Shown one piece after another: positions 10,240 to 19,026 of a stretch of DNA of 61,323 nt. Position 1 is the stretch's first letter. Every line of letters starts with the position of its first letter. Location of the stretch: the NCBI GenBank assembly GCA_031366005.1, contig JANLZB010000052.1:1-61323 (forward strand). Reading direction: 5' to 3'. A program made the position numbers and the translations under genes. The DNA comes from JANLUX01 sp031366005 (lineage in GTDB: Bacteria; Bacteroidota; Bacteroidia; AKYH767-A; OLB10). The notes under the pieces are model-generated. The model was not told the DNA's origin. It made no database searches and saw only the letters and a program-made list of their open reading frames with translations.

Positions 10240-10247
10240 CAAATATA
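10240..10247 (-). promoter_or_regulatory. -7 promoter box for queA-ispD
   Basis: The minus strand reads TATATTTG, a perfect TAnnTTTG match, about 72 bases upstream of the queA ATG. The rest of the 190-base gap between queA and lpdA shows nothing else recognisable. Confidence 0.5.
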
Positions 10248-10359
10248 GTCTTGCAAGTGCCCGAAGACCTAATTTTGATTGATAACTATTTGATAATGAG
10301 AAAGAAAAAAACTAAAAAACGATGCTTTTATGCTATTTTGAAAATTGAAAAAGCTTTAC

Positions 10360-11769
10360 TTAAATGTGTATCGCGCGGTTTTCAGTTGCCGCCAAACATG
10401 CTTCTTTAAACGCTTCGGTAAAAGTAGGATGTGCATGGCTCATGCGTGCAATGTCTTCTGCTGATGCGCGGTATTCCATCGCAACAACTGCTTCTGCAAT
10501 CATATCAGCAGCACGCGGACCAATCATGTGAACACCTAAAATTTCATCAGTGTTTTTATCTGCCAATACTTTTACAAATCCATCGGTATCCATACTTGCT
10601 CTTGCACGACCACTTGCTTTAAATGGAAATGATCCTGTTTTATAAGAGATGTTTTTTGTTTTCAATTCTACTTCCGTGTAACCTACTGCGGCAACTTCTG
10701 GCCAGGTGTAAACCACTCCGGGAATCAGTAAATAATTTATGTGCGGTTTTTGTCCTGCAATAATTTCTGCAACAAACATGCCTTCTTCTTCTGCTTTATG
10801 TGCAAGCATTGCTCCCTGAATTACATCACCTATTGCATAAATATTTTTCACATTCGTTTGCAGATTTTCATTCACCACAATTCTACCGCGTTCATCTTTT
10901 TCAATATTTATTTTTTCCAATCCTAAGTTTTCTGTGTATGGAATTCGTCCAACACTCACCAAACAATAATCGCCTTGAATCTCTAATTCTTTTTTATCTT
11001 TTGTTGAAGTTGCCTTAAGAATAATTCCTTTTTTGTCTGCAACAACTGATGTTACACCGTGTTGCATGTAAAATAGAAAACCAAGTTTTTGCAATGTCTT
11101 TTGTAATTCTTTTCCAAGCGAACGATCCATGTTTGCAATAATAGAATCTAAAAATTCAATCACACTCACCTTTGACCCTAAGCGTGCATAAACTGAACCC
11201 AACTCCAAACCAATTACTCCACCACCAATAATTAATAAATGTTTAGGGATTTCTTTTAATGACAATGCTTCTGTAGAAGTGATGATTCTTGTTTTATCAA
11301 TGGTAATTCCTTTAAGTGGAGATGGTTTGGAACCTGTTGCAATGATTGTGTTTGCAGAAGTAATGTTTTGTGTTTTGTTATCAACAGATAAAATTTGAAT
11401 TGTGTTTGCATCCACAAAACTTCCATGTCCGTAATACACATCAATTTTATTTTTCTTCATCAGAAATTTTATACCTTCCACAGTTTGGGAAACAACTCCG
11501 TTCTTGCGTTTAATCATTTGCTCGAAATTCACTGACAACTCTTTCACATCAATACCATGTTCTTTAAACTGATTTTTTGCCTTATGATAATGTTCACTTG
11601 AATCAAGCAAAGCTTTGGAAGGAATGCATCCGACATTTAAACATGTTCCTCCTAATGCATTATATTTTTCAATGATTGCAGTTTTAAAACCTAATTGTGC
11701 GCAACGAATCGCAGCCACATATCCACCGGGACCGGAACCGATGACTGTTACATCATATTTTGAATCCAT
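10360..11769 (-). CDS. lpdA: Dihydrolipoyl dehydrogenase
   Basis: This is the E3 flavoprotein of 2-oxoacid dehydrogenase and glycine-cleavage complexes, reoxidising dihydrolipoamide with NAD+. The protein has the FAD fold GSGPGGY, the redox-active pair GGTCLNVGCIPSKAL, the NAD fold GGGVIGLELG, the second FAD block AIGDVIQG and the C-terminal catalytic HPTFTEAF. I start it at MDSKYDV, 469 residues, because the six residues added by the ATG 18 bases upstream do not resemble the family N-terminus. The gene is alone, without E1/E2 partners, and has a -7 box about 50 bases upstream. Confidence 0.93.
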   Translation of the reverse strand: MDSKYDVTVIGSGPGGYVAAIRCAQLGFKTAIIEKYNALGGTCLNVGCIPSKALLDSSEHYHKAKNQFKEHGIDVKELSVNFEQMIKRKNGVVSQTVEGIKFLMKKNKIDVYYGHGSFVDANTIQILSVDNKTQNITSANTIIATGSKPSPLKGITIDKTRIITSTEALSLKEIPKHLLIIGGGVIGLELGSVYARLGSKVSVIEFLDSIIANMDRSLGKELQKTLQKLGFLFYMQHGVTSVVADKKGIILKATSTKDKKELEIQGDYCLVSVGRIPYTENLGLEKINIEKDERGRIVVNENLQTNVKNIYAIGDVIQGAMLAHKAEEEGMFVAEIIAGQKPHINYLLIPGVVYTWPEVAAVGYTEVELKTKNISYKTGSFPFKASGRARASMDTDGFVKVLADKNTDEILGVHMIGPRAADMIAEAVVAMEYRASAEDIARMSHAHPTFTEAFKEACLAATENRAIHI

Positions 11770-11818
11770 ACTTTTATTAATGAACAATTAAAAATTAATA
11801 ATGACTAATGTCGAAGGG

Positions 11819-11826
11819 CAAAATTA
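11819..11826 (-). promoter_or_regulatory. -7 promoter box for lpdA
   Basis: The minus strand reads TAATTTTG, a perfect TAnnTTTG match, 50 bases before the chosen lpdA start. Confidence 0.5.
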
Positions 11827-11842
11827 GCGGAATCCTGCAACG

Positions 11843-12538
11843 TTAAATAACTTCCATTTTTTTCATCAGGAAAGTTGCACTCTTGTTTTTGCAAATGCCA
11901 TCTCTTAATTTATAATCGAACGATAAATCGTTATTGATAATTTCCACTTCAAAACATTTATTGGTAAGAATGTTTGGAAATTCTTCCGTGGTTTTACAAA
12001 TTTCCATATCGTGTGTTGCGATGGCACCGATAGCATTTTTATTCAATATCTTTTTTATTACTTCGATGGTTCCGTGACGCTTGTCATCTGAATTAGTTCC
12101 TCTTAATATTTCATCCAATAAAACAAAACAAACTTTTTTATCCAACGCATTCATGATATGCTTCAAACGTTTTACCTCCGCAAAAAAATAAGATTCGCTA
12201 TCAGCGAGTGAATCCGATTGACGCATGGAAACTATCACATCAAGCGGATGAATACTTGCGTTAGATGAGCAAACAGGTGAACCTGTACCGGCAAGAATCA
12301 TATTAATTCCTAACGTTCTTAAAAATGTGCTTTTGCCTGACATGTTGGAGCCGGTGAGAATGATAAATCTATTGTCAATAAATTCTACATCATTACAAAT
12401 CCGTTTTTCTTCTGCTATAAGCGGATGTCCGAGTTCGCTGAATGAAATTTCAAAATTGTTATTGAGGTTTGGAAAGGTAAACTTTGAATTATTATATGAA
12501 AAATTTGCAAGGCTGTTAAGGGCTTCAAATTCTCCCAT
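11843..12538 (-). pseudogene. MutS-like membrane ATPase, C-terminal part after an in-frame amber codon
   Basis: This 231-codon reading frame holds the MutS ATPase domain: Walker A GSNMSGKST, RQSDSLADSESYFFAEV, Walker B LLDEILRGTNS, and the ATHD switch. It is in the same frame as the 354-codon part upstream. Only a TAG and four sense codons (WLDV) separate the two. Joined, WLDVMGEFEALNSLA matches the normal MutS clamp-to-ATPase linker, so the first ATG here (residue M of DVMGEF) is internal and not a natural start. Either the gene is newly inactivated, the stop is read through, or the base is an assembly error. Confidence 0.8.
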
Positions 12539-12550
12539 TACATCAAGCCA

Positions 12551-13615
12551 CTATCCAATAGATGTTGCATATTCTTTTTTCCAATTCAACAGAGTGTTTA
12601 ATGCCCTAACATGGTATAAAATAATTCCGTTAAATAAAGCGGCTGCAAAAATATTATTAATGCTATCCAGCTTATTAAACAAAGAAGATAATCTTTTGAT
12701 CTGCGCACTTACTTCACCCGTTTTATAATTGAGTTTTTCCTTTAGCGCATTTGATTTTAAACTTACAAATTCTTCTTTTTCAATTATATGAATGATTAAA
12801 CTGTATTGATTAATGATCTTATGAATTTTATCCGCATCAATGATTTCTTTTTTAATTTTTTTTGTTTGTGTTGACAATAGAGTAAGGTTAAAAAGAAATA
12901 ATCCGCTTGTGATAGATCCAAAAACACTTTCGTGAAAATATAAGCTTAGTATAAATGACAAAACAAGAACAATGGATGAAGCATAAGAAATAAACATTAA
13001 ATATTTAGGTAATCCTTCGCACGGTGTTTCCGACCATTTGATCAGTTTGTTATAAATCTCTTTACTGTCCTTTGTAATTTTTGCCAGCGATAATAAATCC
13101 TGTCTCCAGTGGATTTTTTGAGATAATTCTTTAATCGCTTCCTGGTTTAATTTGATTTCTTCATTTGGTAATAGCGTAAGTAATAATTCCGCAAGCTTCT
13201 TTTCTCCAATGTAAGTTGCAGTTCTATTTAAGTTTTGGAAAAGTGAATGGTTGCCAAAAACATCAAGATCGAATGAATAAAGATGTGTGGTATCAGCATA
13301 TTCTATTCCGTTCTTAAAAGGAATTTTTTCTCGTTTCAGATAAACTATTTCATCATTATTAATCTCTACAAGGGCTTTGGTTAATTCTCGCTGGTTTACT
13401 ATTTTTTGATGTTGTTTGAGAAGGAAAAAGAAAAGCAGAAGCAATAAAAAGAAGGCAAAAAGAAAGACAATATTTTCTGTAACAAGATAATAATAAGAGC
13501 AAATTGCTAAACAGATTATTACAACTAATCTTAGTATGCTGATAAGATTGTATTTTTTATTCAACTGTGAATATTCAACAGAATATTTTTCTTTAAGCGC
13601 TATGTATTGCTCCAT
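12551..13615 (-). pseudogene. MutS-like membrane ATPase, N-terminal part ending at an amber codon
   Basis: These 354 codons contain an N-terminal coiled segment, two adjacent membrane helices (about residues 25-65), a soluble lever region (HLYSFDLDVFG, then IGEKKLAELLL) and a second pair of membrane helices (about 205-250). The MutS-type clamp then runs to ATSIG, where the frame ends in TAG. No ATP-binding site is present, so alone it could not work. Membrane-bound MutS-like ATPases of about 585-600 residues are known in Bacteroidota; their role is not established and they are unlikely to do canonical mismatch repair. It lies 11 bases downstream of lnt and is probably co-transcribed with it. 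Confidence 0.8.
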
Positions 13616-13626
13616 ATAGCCTTCAG

Positions 13627-15240
13627 TTAGTTTCCGGATTTTGAAGCAAATCTTTTACTATCTGATTTTTTAAAGCGATAGAAAAAGAAAATGACCAATA
13701 TTAAAATAGAGGCAACTGAAGCGATCACTCCAATATAATCTCCATGTAAAACATAAAATGTTAAACGATTATTCAGATAAATCTTTTGTTTGATCGCATC
13801 ATCTGTCCACCATTTTGTTGGTTGCGATATTTCTCCAAGCTGATTGATAAAACAGGAAATGCCAGTGTTAGCGGAACGCGCAATATCTCTTCTCGTTTCA
13901 ATCGCTCTTAATCTTGCATACTGGCAATGCTGACGATATCCGGGTGTATCATGCCACCAGCCATCATTAGTAATAATAAAAATTGCGTTCGCTCCTTTTT
14001 TAATATACTCGGTTTCATATTCTCCATAAATTGATTCATAACAAATAACGGGGGCAATTCCTGTGGAGTCAGCACTGAAAAAAACTGACGGTGACGGCTG
14101 AGTTCCCAAACTTCCGGAAGCTCCACCTAATTTTATTGCGATAACATCTAAAAAAGGGAAGGGTAATGTTTCCACACCAATAACCAATTTCGATTTATGA
14201 TGCAATTGAATACGCTTACTGCTGTCTATTTGCATCCCGGTATTATAGGAGTCATAATAAGCATCTTCATCTGTAAACTTGCGTGCTGTAGCCGAACGTT
14301 TTTCATTTGCACGATACAAGCGGTTGCTTACTAATCCTGTCACTAAATTTAATTCAGGATAAGGCTGCATAAAGGCGCGAATAGTTTCAATCTGCGGATG
14401 TGTTTGTAATTCATGTTCCCATATTCCATCTGGTAAAGCAGTTTCAGGAAACACAACGTAATCAGTTGTTGAATCAACTAAAGTGGAAGCAATGCGTAAC
14501 ATCTTGGCAAGTTGCTCCTGCGAACTCATGCCTGAAAATTTTTCATTGTAAGGATCAATATTCGGTTGAACCACTACTACATTTTTTGTCTTCTCTATTT
14601 GTTCGGTATAATTAAAAGCAATGAGTTTGGATAACACAATTGGTATAAGAACAATATTTAGCCAGATCAATAATTTTTTGTTATAGATTTTTTTTTCTGA
14701 CTTGATAGTTTTGAATAAAAAAATATTGCTGAGTAAAATCCAGATTGTTCCTCCTAAAACACCTGTGTATTCGTACCATTGTATCCAGCTGGGTAATGCT
14801 GCAAATCCATTTCCGAGTGTAAGCCACGGCCATGAGAGTGCCCAGTTAAGATGCAAATATTCAAATGCAGTCCAGTAACAAATTAAAGAGATGTATCCGA
14901 TTTTATCACCGAAACGTAAACGTGTTAAATGAAAAAGCTGAAACACAGTTGCCATAAAAAGTGAGTTGCAGGTAACTGCCATCGCCATTCCCCAGTCGCT
15001 TGCAAAATAAATCCACCAGGTAGTGAGTAAATTAAAAAGCAGGAAGGATAAATAATTCAACTTAAACCATTTTATTTTTTTACCTTTTAGTTTTTCATTG
15101 TGAATTTTTTCTTCTAAAAATAAAATCGGAATAAATGCAATTAACAATAAAGGAGCAAAACCTGCTGCGGGCCATGATGCCCATAGCAAAACCGAAGTTG
15201 CAATGGATAAAAACCAGTATTTATGAATGAATGAAAACAT
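13627..15240 (-). CDS. lnt: Apolipoprotein N-acyltransferase
   Basis: This inner-membrane enzyme adds the third acyl chain to the N-terminal cysteine of lipoproteins. The first 210 residues are hydrophobic helices and a nitrilase-type domain follows. The catalytic triad is visible as Glu in VVFPETALPDG, Lys in HHKSKLVIGVE and Cys in PVICYESIYGE, with NDGWWHDTPG behind it, and a final helix lies near the C-terminus. I use the ATG giving MFSFIHKYW, 537 residues; nine bases upstream is only a TTG. The MutS-like gene follows after 11 bases. Its lipoprotein substrates would include the small lipoprotein near 34.4 kb. Confidence 0.93.
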   Translation of the reverse strand: MFSFIHKYWFLSIATSVLLWASWPAAGFAPLLLIAFIPILFLEEKIHNEKLKGKKIKWFKLNYLSFLLFNLLTTWWIYFASDWGMAMAVTCNSLFMATVFQLFHLTRLRFGDKIGYISLICYWTAFEYLHLNWALSWPWLTLGNGFAALPSWIQWYEYTGVLGGTIWILLSNIFLFKTIKSEKKIYNKKLLIWLNIVLIPIVLSKLIAFNYTEQIEKTKNVVVVQPNIDPYNEKFSGMSSQEQLAKMLRIASTLVDSTTDYVVFPETALPDGIWEHELQTHPQIETIRAFMQPYPELNLVTGLVSNRLYRANEKRSATARKFTDEDAYYDSYNTGMQIDSSKRIQLHHKSKLVIGVETLPFPFLDVIAIKLGGASGSLGTQPSPSVFFSADSTGIAPVICYESIYGEYETEYIKKGANAIFIITNDGWWHDTPGYRQHCQYARLRAIETRRDIARSANTGISCFINQLGEISQPTKWWTDDAIKQKIYLNNRLTFYVLHGDYIGVIASVASILILVIFFFYRFKKSDSKRFASKSGN

Positions 15241-15327
15241 ACGCTTCAAAAATAGCTTAGATCAATCAAATGTTTTTTTAGTATATTAACATATAGTTGT
15301 TGAATGATGCCTAGCGTAAAAATGATG

Positions 15328-15335
15328 TAAATTTG
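15328..15335 (+). promoter_or_regulatory. -7 promoter box for the first HicBA pair
   Basis: TAAATTTG, a perfect TAnnTTTG match, ends 17 bases before the hicB ATG, giving the pair its own promoter. Confidence 0.55.
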
Positions 15336-15352
15336 TATTAACAAATAATAAA

Positions 15353-15568
15353 ATGAAACTAACAGCAATAATAGAAGAATCAAGTGACGGATGGTTTGTT
15401 GGGCAGATCAAGGAATTTCCTGCAGCTCTCTCGCAAGCACGAACTGTGGCTGAGTTAAAACGCAATTTATTAGATGCTTTGCAACTGTTGATGGAAACCA
15501 ATCGTTTTGAAACTGAAAAAAATTATAGTGGAAAAAAAGTTTTAATTGAGACATTGACATTAAACTGA
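15353..15568 (+). CDS. hicB: HicB-like antitoxin
   Basis: This 71-residue protein has the partial RNase-H-like HicB fold: a first strand KLTAIIEES, then DGWFVGQIKEFP (the usual W.G.i.e.PG pattern) and a helix with TVAELKRNLLDALQLLM. There is no extra DNA-binding domain, so repression would depend on oligomers of the complex. It precedes hicA and overlaps it by one base, the reverse of the E. coli order but common in this family. Such antitoxins bind and block the HicA mRNA interferase. Confidence 0.85.
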   Translation: MKLTAIIEESSDGWFVGQIKEFPAALSQARTVAELKRNLLDALQLLMETNRFETEKNYSGKKVLIETLTLN

Positions 15569-15759
15569 TGAAGCGTGTTGAGTTTGTAAAACATCTCGCT
15601 TCCCATTTTTGTATTCTACTTCGCGAAGGAGGAAATCACTCCGTTTTTATGAATGAAAAAAATAAAAAACAATCTGCAGTACCCAGACATCGTGAACTTT
15701 CAGATATGCTCTGTAAAAAGATTTGCAGACAACTGGAAATTGATGATATTAAAAAATAA
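15568..15759 (+). CDS. hicA: HicA-like mRNA interferase toxin
   Basis: This 63-residue double-stranded-RNA-binding-fold toxin has the diagnostic REGGNHSVF block with the catalytic histidine (about residue 24), followed by SAVPRHREL. HicA proteins cleave mRNA and tmRNA independently of the ribosome and are silenced by HicB. The start codon shares a base with the hicB stop, implying translational coupling. The pair lies between two minus-strand genes (lnt and a membrane glycosyltransferase). No duplicated gene end was seen around it, unlike the second HicBA pair near 57.5 kb. Confidence 0.88.
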   Translation: MKRVEFVKHLASHFCILLREGGNHSVFMNEKNKKQSAVPRHRELSDMLCKKICRQLEIDDIKK

Positions 15760-15806
15760 ACGAATACGATAGGACTCTTTTTTTTTAGAAATAATTTTTA
15801 CTCCAA

Positions 15807-17138
15807 CTATTTACTTGCATTGCCTTTGTTAGAGACCTTTTTAATTCTTTGTTGAATTAATGGTATTTCAGCAGCAAAAGCAATTAACAGCAACGGATAA
15901 ACCGGTAACCTGAAACGTGTAGTTCCTGTTGGCCCAGTTAGTAAAGCAGTATAAATTATCATCACCAATAAAATAATCCTGACGCATGCATCAATATTTT
16001 TCTGTTTTGAAAAAATGAATAAACATAATAACAAAAATACGTTTGCGACAACCGAAATTGCGAGATAAATAAAATACCACACATTGTAATTTTTAAAATG
16101 ATTAATCATTCCTTTCCATCCATTTGCAGTGTAACTATCCAACCAGCTTGTTTCCTGTGAAGGGATTTGAGAAAAGAAAGACTCCATGTCATAACGGGAA
16201 TGATCCAAAAAGAAACGCATAATACCTTTCATCTCAATCCATGCAAATGCCAAAGGATGTTGTATTAAAACCTTGCTTATTTCCTGTTGTAAAAATGTTG
16301 CTTGTTCAGCATAAGAGGTTTTGATTGCTGCTGACTTCTGAATTCTGTCTATTGCAACTGCAGCTTTTTCCTTTCCTAAAACATTCTCCATCACTTCATA
16401 CACATTGTAGTTAATCATCAGCTTTCGCTGTATGCTTGAGTATTCACAGTAATTGGTTTGTTTATAATTATGGATAAAAACTCCTGCGACCACTATTAAC
16501 GGAATTAAATGCGTTGCGATCATCCATGCTTTTATATTTTTCTTTTTGATCAGATAAATAAAAAACAAAATGCTGACTAATGGAAACAAATACCAAACAG
16601 GTTTGATAAGTAAAGCACAGGTAATCAAAACCTGGAATAACCAAAGTGCTGAAGACTCTTTAAATAAAATGAATCTTACAAAAAAATAAAATGCCACCAT
16701 CAAAGTTGTTTGCAATAACATCTCTGACATAATAAGATTGGGATAAATAAATTGTGAAGGAAAAAACAAAAGCGGTATGAGTAACCACAAAAGATTGATT
16801 TTTATATTTAGTAATTTGATAAGAAGATAGATTAAATAAAAATTAAAAATGCTCAACAGATTTTGAAGAAAAAGCAGGAACCAGATATTGTCATTTATTT
16901 TTTTTACAGAAGCAATAAAAATTCCATACCCCGGTGGACGTTGACTGTATAATGCAGGTTGAACAGTAAAATTAAAATCTCCGCAATACCAGGAATCATG
17001 ATCGCGGATATTTTTTGCCTGCTGCAGATATTCATAAGAGTCTTTTGTAAAAACATGTCCATTGTTAACTGCTTCAATGAAAAAAATTATATGCAATAAA
17101 ATTAAAACACTAAAAAAAATAATTCGTTGCAGTTTCAC
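15807..17138 (-). CDS. Multi-pass membrane protein, GT-C glycosyltransferase-like
   Basis: About 443 residues with roughly nine to ten hydrophobic helices. An early periplasmic-type loop holds TKDSYEYLQQA, and SQRPPGYGIF follows in the next; this Asp plus RPPGY pattern is typical of ArnT/PMT-like lipid-linked-sugar glycosyltransferases. I choose a GTG start (MKLQRII.. after conversion) because the longer reading frame, up to 17240, would overlap the divergent epimerase gene by 28 bases and adds an unlikely non-hydrophobic leader. Its substrate is not predictable; lipid A, glycan or protein glycosylation are all possible. Confidence 0.7.
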   Translation of the reverse strand: MKLQRIIFFSVLILLHIIFFIEAVNNGHVFTKDSYEYLQQAKNIRDHDSWYCGDFNFTVQPALYSQRPPGYGIFIASVKKINDNIWFLLFLQNLLSIFNFYLIYLLIKLLNIKINLLWLLIPLLFFPSQFIYPNLIMSEMLLQTTLMVAFYFFVRFILFKESSALWLFQVLITCALLIKPVWYLFPLVSILFFIYLIKKKNIKAWMIATHLIPLIVVAGVFIHNYKQTNYCEYSSIQRKLMINYNVYEVMENVLGKEKAAVAIDRIQKSAAIKTSYAEQATFLQQEISKVLIQHPLAFAWIEMKGIMRFFLDHSRYDMESFFSQIPSQETSWLDSYTANGWKGMINHFKNYNVWYFIYLAISVVANVFLLLCLFIFSKQKNIDACVRIILLVMIIYTALLTGPTGTTRFRLPVYPLLLIAFAAEIPLIQQRIKKVSNKGNASK

Positions 17139-17212
17139 ATTAAGAGTTTGTGCAGGTGAAAATACAATAGAATGAAAAACAACACATCTTTGACACCAAA
17201 TTTTAAACTTCA

Positions 17213-18250
17213 ATGCAATTACAAAGCTATAACTACACACTTCGTTTCAAACATCCATTTGCAATTGCAACTGTTACACGTAATACTACCGATGCTTTAT
17301 TTGTTGAGGTTACACAGGATGGAATCACGGGCTTAGGTGAAGCTGCATTTCCTCCTTATTTAAAAGAAAACGCAATTGAAGCAAAAGAATTCTTGACAGG
17401 CATTCAATTGCCTTTGCAAATAATTCCCGAAGGAATAAATGATTTATTAGAACAACTTTTTACGAAATGGAAAGATCATTATGGAGCATTGGCAGCCTTT
17501 GATATGGCTTTGCATGATTGGTGGGGAAAGAAGAAACAAATTCCAACTCATCAACTTTTTAATACCGACAAAACTTTATCTCCGCTTTGCACTTATACAA
17601 TAGGTATGAGTAGTGAAACAGAAATGCGCAAGAAAATAACAGAAGCAAAATCATTTCGACTGTTCAAATTAAAGTTGGGTAGCGAGGATGATAAAAAAAT
17701 TATAAAAACATTTTGCAAGCTTCGCGATGAAGAAAATATTTTTAATCACAAACCTTCTTTTTGTATTGATGCAAACCGTGCATGGACTGATCGTGAATTT
17801 GCTTTGGATATGATATTTTGGTTACAGGAACAAGGTTGTGTTTTTGCAGAGCAACCAATGCCAGTAAATAAATTGGAAGACATGTCCCGTTTGCATGAAG
17901 CATGTAAGTTGCCTTTGATATTAGATGAATCAGTGCAAACATTTGAAGATATTGCCCGTGTTGATGGAGCATGTTCAGGTATTAATATTAAACTCGTTAA
18001 ATGCGGAGGTTTATATCAGGCAAATAAAATGATTACAGAAGCACGCCAACGTGATATGAAAATTCTGATTGGTTGCATGAGCGAAGGAAGTTGCGGTGCA
18101 GCAGGAGCAGCTCAACTTGCAGCACAAGCAGATTGGATTGATTTGGATGGACCTTTATTAATTTCAAACGATCCATTCAAAGGGGTAAATTACAGAGAAG
18201 GAAAAATTGTATTAAATGAAAAGTATGGAACTGGAGTTGAAAAAAAATAG
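17213..18250 (+). CDS. Dipeptide epimerase (enolase superfamily, L-Ala-D/L-Glu type)
   Basis: A 345-residue enolase-superfamily protein of the muconate-cycloisomerase/dipeptide-epimerase subgroup. The catalytic lysine pair is in FKLKLG (near residue 148). Metal ligands are in CIDANRAW, FAEQPMP and LILDESV, and the second lysine is in NIKLVKCGG. These enzymes interconvert L-Ala-D-Glu and L-Ala-L-Glu, usually to recycle cell-wall peptides. N-terminal family pattern TLRFKHPFAIA supports the ATG chosen. The stop codon overlaps a palindromic repeat. Specificity for Ala-Glu rather than another dipeptide is inferred. Confidence 0.85.
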   Translation: MQLQSYNYTLRFKHPFAIATVTRNTTDALFVEVTQDGITGLGEAAFPPYLKENAIEAKEFLTGIQLPLQIIPEGINDLLEQLFTKWKDHYGALAAFDMALHDWWGKKKQIPTHQLFNTDKTLSPLCTYTIGMSSETEMRKKITEAKSFRLFKLKLGSEDDKKIIKTFCKLRDEENIFNHKPSFCIDANRAWTDREFALDMIFWLQEQGCVFAEQPMPVNKLEDMSRLHEACKLPLILDESVQTFEDIARVDGACSGINIKLVKCGGLYQANKMITEARQRDMKILIGCMSEGSCGAAGAAQLAAQADWIDLDGPLLISNDPFKGVNYREGKIVLNEKYGTGVEKK

Positions 18251-18317
18251 TCATGCTGCACTTGTTTCAGCATCTTTCAATATATTTATAAAGATGCTGA
18301 AACAAGTTCAGCATGAC
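18250..18317. repeat. Dispersed palindromic element (28-bp arms)
   Basis: Two 28-base arms beginning gtcatgctg and ending cagcatgac are inverted copies with a single mismatch, separated by about 12 bases. The last base of the dipeptide epimerase stop codon is the first base of the left arm. A one-armed relative occurs at 39733. It could terminate the convergent epimerase and acetyltransferase transcripts, but there is no clear U-run. Confidence 0.75.
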
Positions 18318-18324
18318 GACAAAG

Positions 18325-18819
18325 TTATTTCTTATACACCTTCTGCATCATGTGCACATCCAGATATTTTCCAAACTTTTTTCCAACTTCTTTTAACACT
18401 CCTACATTTTCAAAACCTAAACGTGTATGCAGGTAAATACTTTTTTCATTGCCTTGTGTAATGCGTGAGATGAGTGTGTGCAGTCCTGCTTTTTCTCCTT
18501 CTAAAGTCAATACTTCAAGCAATCGTTTACCGATTCCCTGGTCGCGGTGTTCGTAATGTACATACACACTCACTTCTGCAGTGCTGTCATAAGCGCAACG
18601 ATCACTCCATTTACTTAGCGTTGCCCAACCGATTACCTTTTCATCAATCACCGCCACTAAAACCGGATGCTTTTCGTCATGAGAGCGAAACCATTGATAA
18701 CGATCCTCAAGAGTTTTAAGTTCTGTATCAAAAGTTGCGGAAGTGTTTTGAATTGCTTCGTTATAAATTTCAGTGATGGAAGCAACATCGGCTTCAATGG
18801 CGGGACGAATGTTTAGCAT
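18325..18819 (-). CDS. GNAT N-acetyltransferase (phosphinothricin-acetyltransferase-like)
   Basis: This 164-residue acetyl-CoA-dependent acetyltransferase shows the GNAT order: N-terminal IRPAIEAD, TLSKWSDR, EVSVYVHYEHRDQGIGK (acetyl-CoA pyrophosphate loop RDQGIGK), then FENVGVLKEVGKKFGKYLD. The PAT/YwnH subgroup is indicated by EIYNEAIQNTSATFDTE near residue 20. Known members acetylate phosphinothricin, methionine sulphoximine or related amino acids. The true substrate cannot be inferred. It converges on the dipeptide epimerase, with the palindromic element between them. Confidence 0.85.
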   Translation of the reverse strand: MLNIRPAIEADVASITEIYNEAIQNTSATFDTELKTLEDRYQWFRSHDEKHPVLVAVIDEKVIGWATLSKWSDRCAYDSTAEVSVYVHYEHRDQGIGKRLLEVLTLEGEKAGLHTLISRITQGNEKSIYLHTRLGFENVGVLKEVGKKFGKYLDVHMMQKVYKK

Positions 18820-18906
18820 CTTTTCGGTTAATTAAGTTGATTAAGTTAATTAAGTTACTGGAGTCAACCAATTAACTTATCAACCAATCAACTATTCAAC
18901 AACAAT

Positions 18907-18914
18907 TATCTTTG
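18907..18914 (+). promoter_or_regulatory. -7 promoter box for radA
   Basis: TATCTTTG, a perfect TAnnTTTG match, lies 112 bases upstream of the radA ATG. The leader between them is filled by a palindromic element. Confidence 0.5.
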
Positions 18915-18929
18915 GTCAAAATTAAAATA

Positions 18930-19015
18930 AATGGAACGCGGATGACGCAGATTTAATTGATCAATAAAAACAAATCCGTTTTTATCTTTCTTATCTGCGT
19001 CATCCCCGTTCCATT
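18930..19015. repeat. Dispersed palindromic element in the radA leader
   Basis: Arms of about 23 bases, aatggaacg..gacgcagat and its inverse, differ at one position and flank a 40-base AT-rich loop. If transcribed from the box at 18907, the whole element lies in the radA 5' untranslated region and ends 11 bases before the ATG, so its folding could affect radA translation. Confidence 0.7.
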
Positions 19016-19026
19016 AAGAAAACTCA

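Noticed and set aside
11843..13615. A frameshift or two independent genes for the MutS-like protein
   Set aside because: The two parts are in the same frame with exactly five codons between; a single stop codon explains it, and the second part's ATG lies inside a conserved linker.
15249..15807. A gene-end duplication around the first HicBA pair like those at radA and thrA
   Set aside because: By eye, neither the lnt start nor the end of the glycosyltransferase-like gene recurs on the other side.
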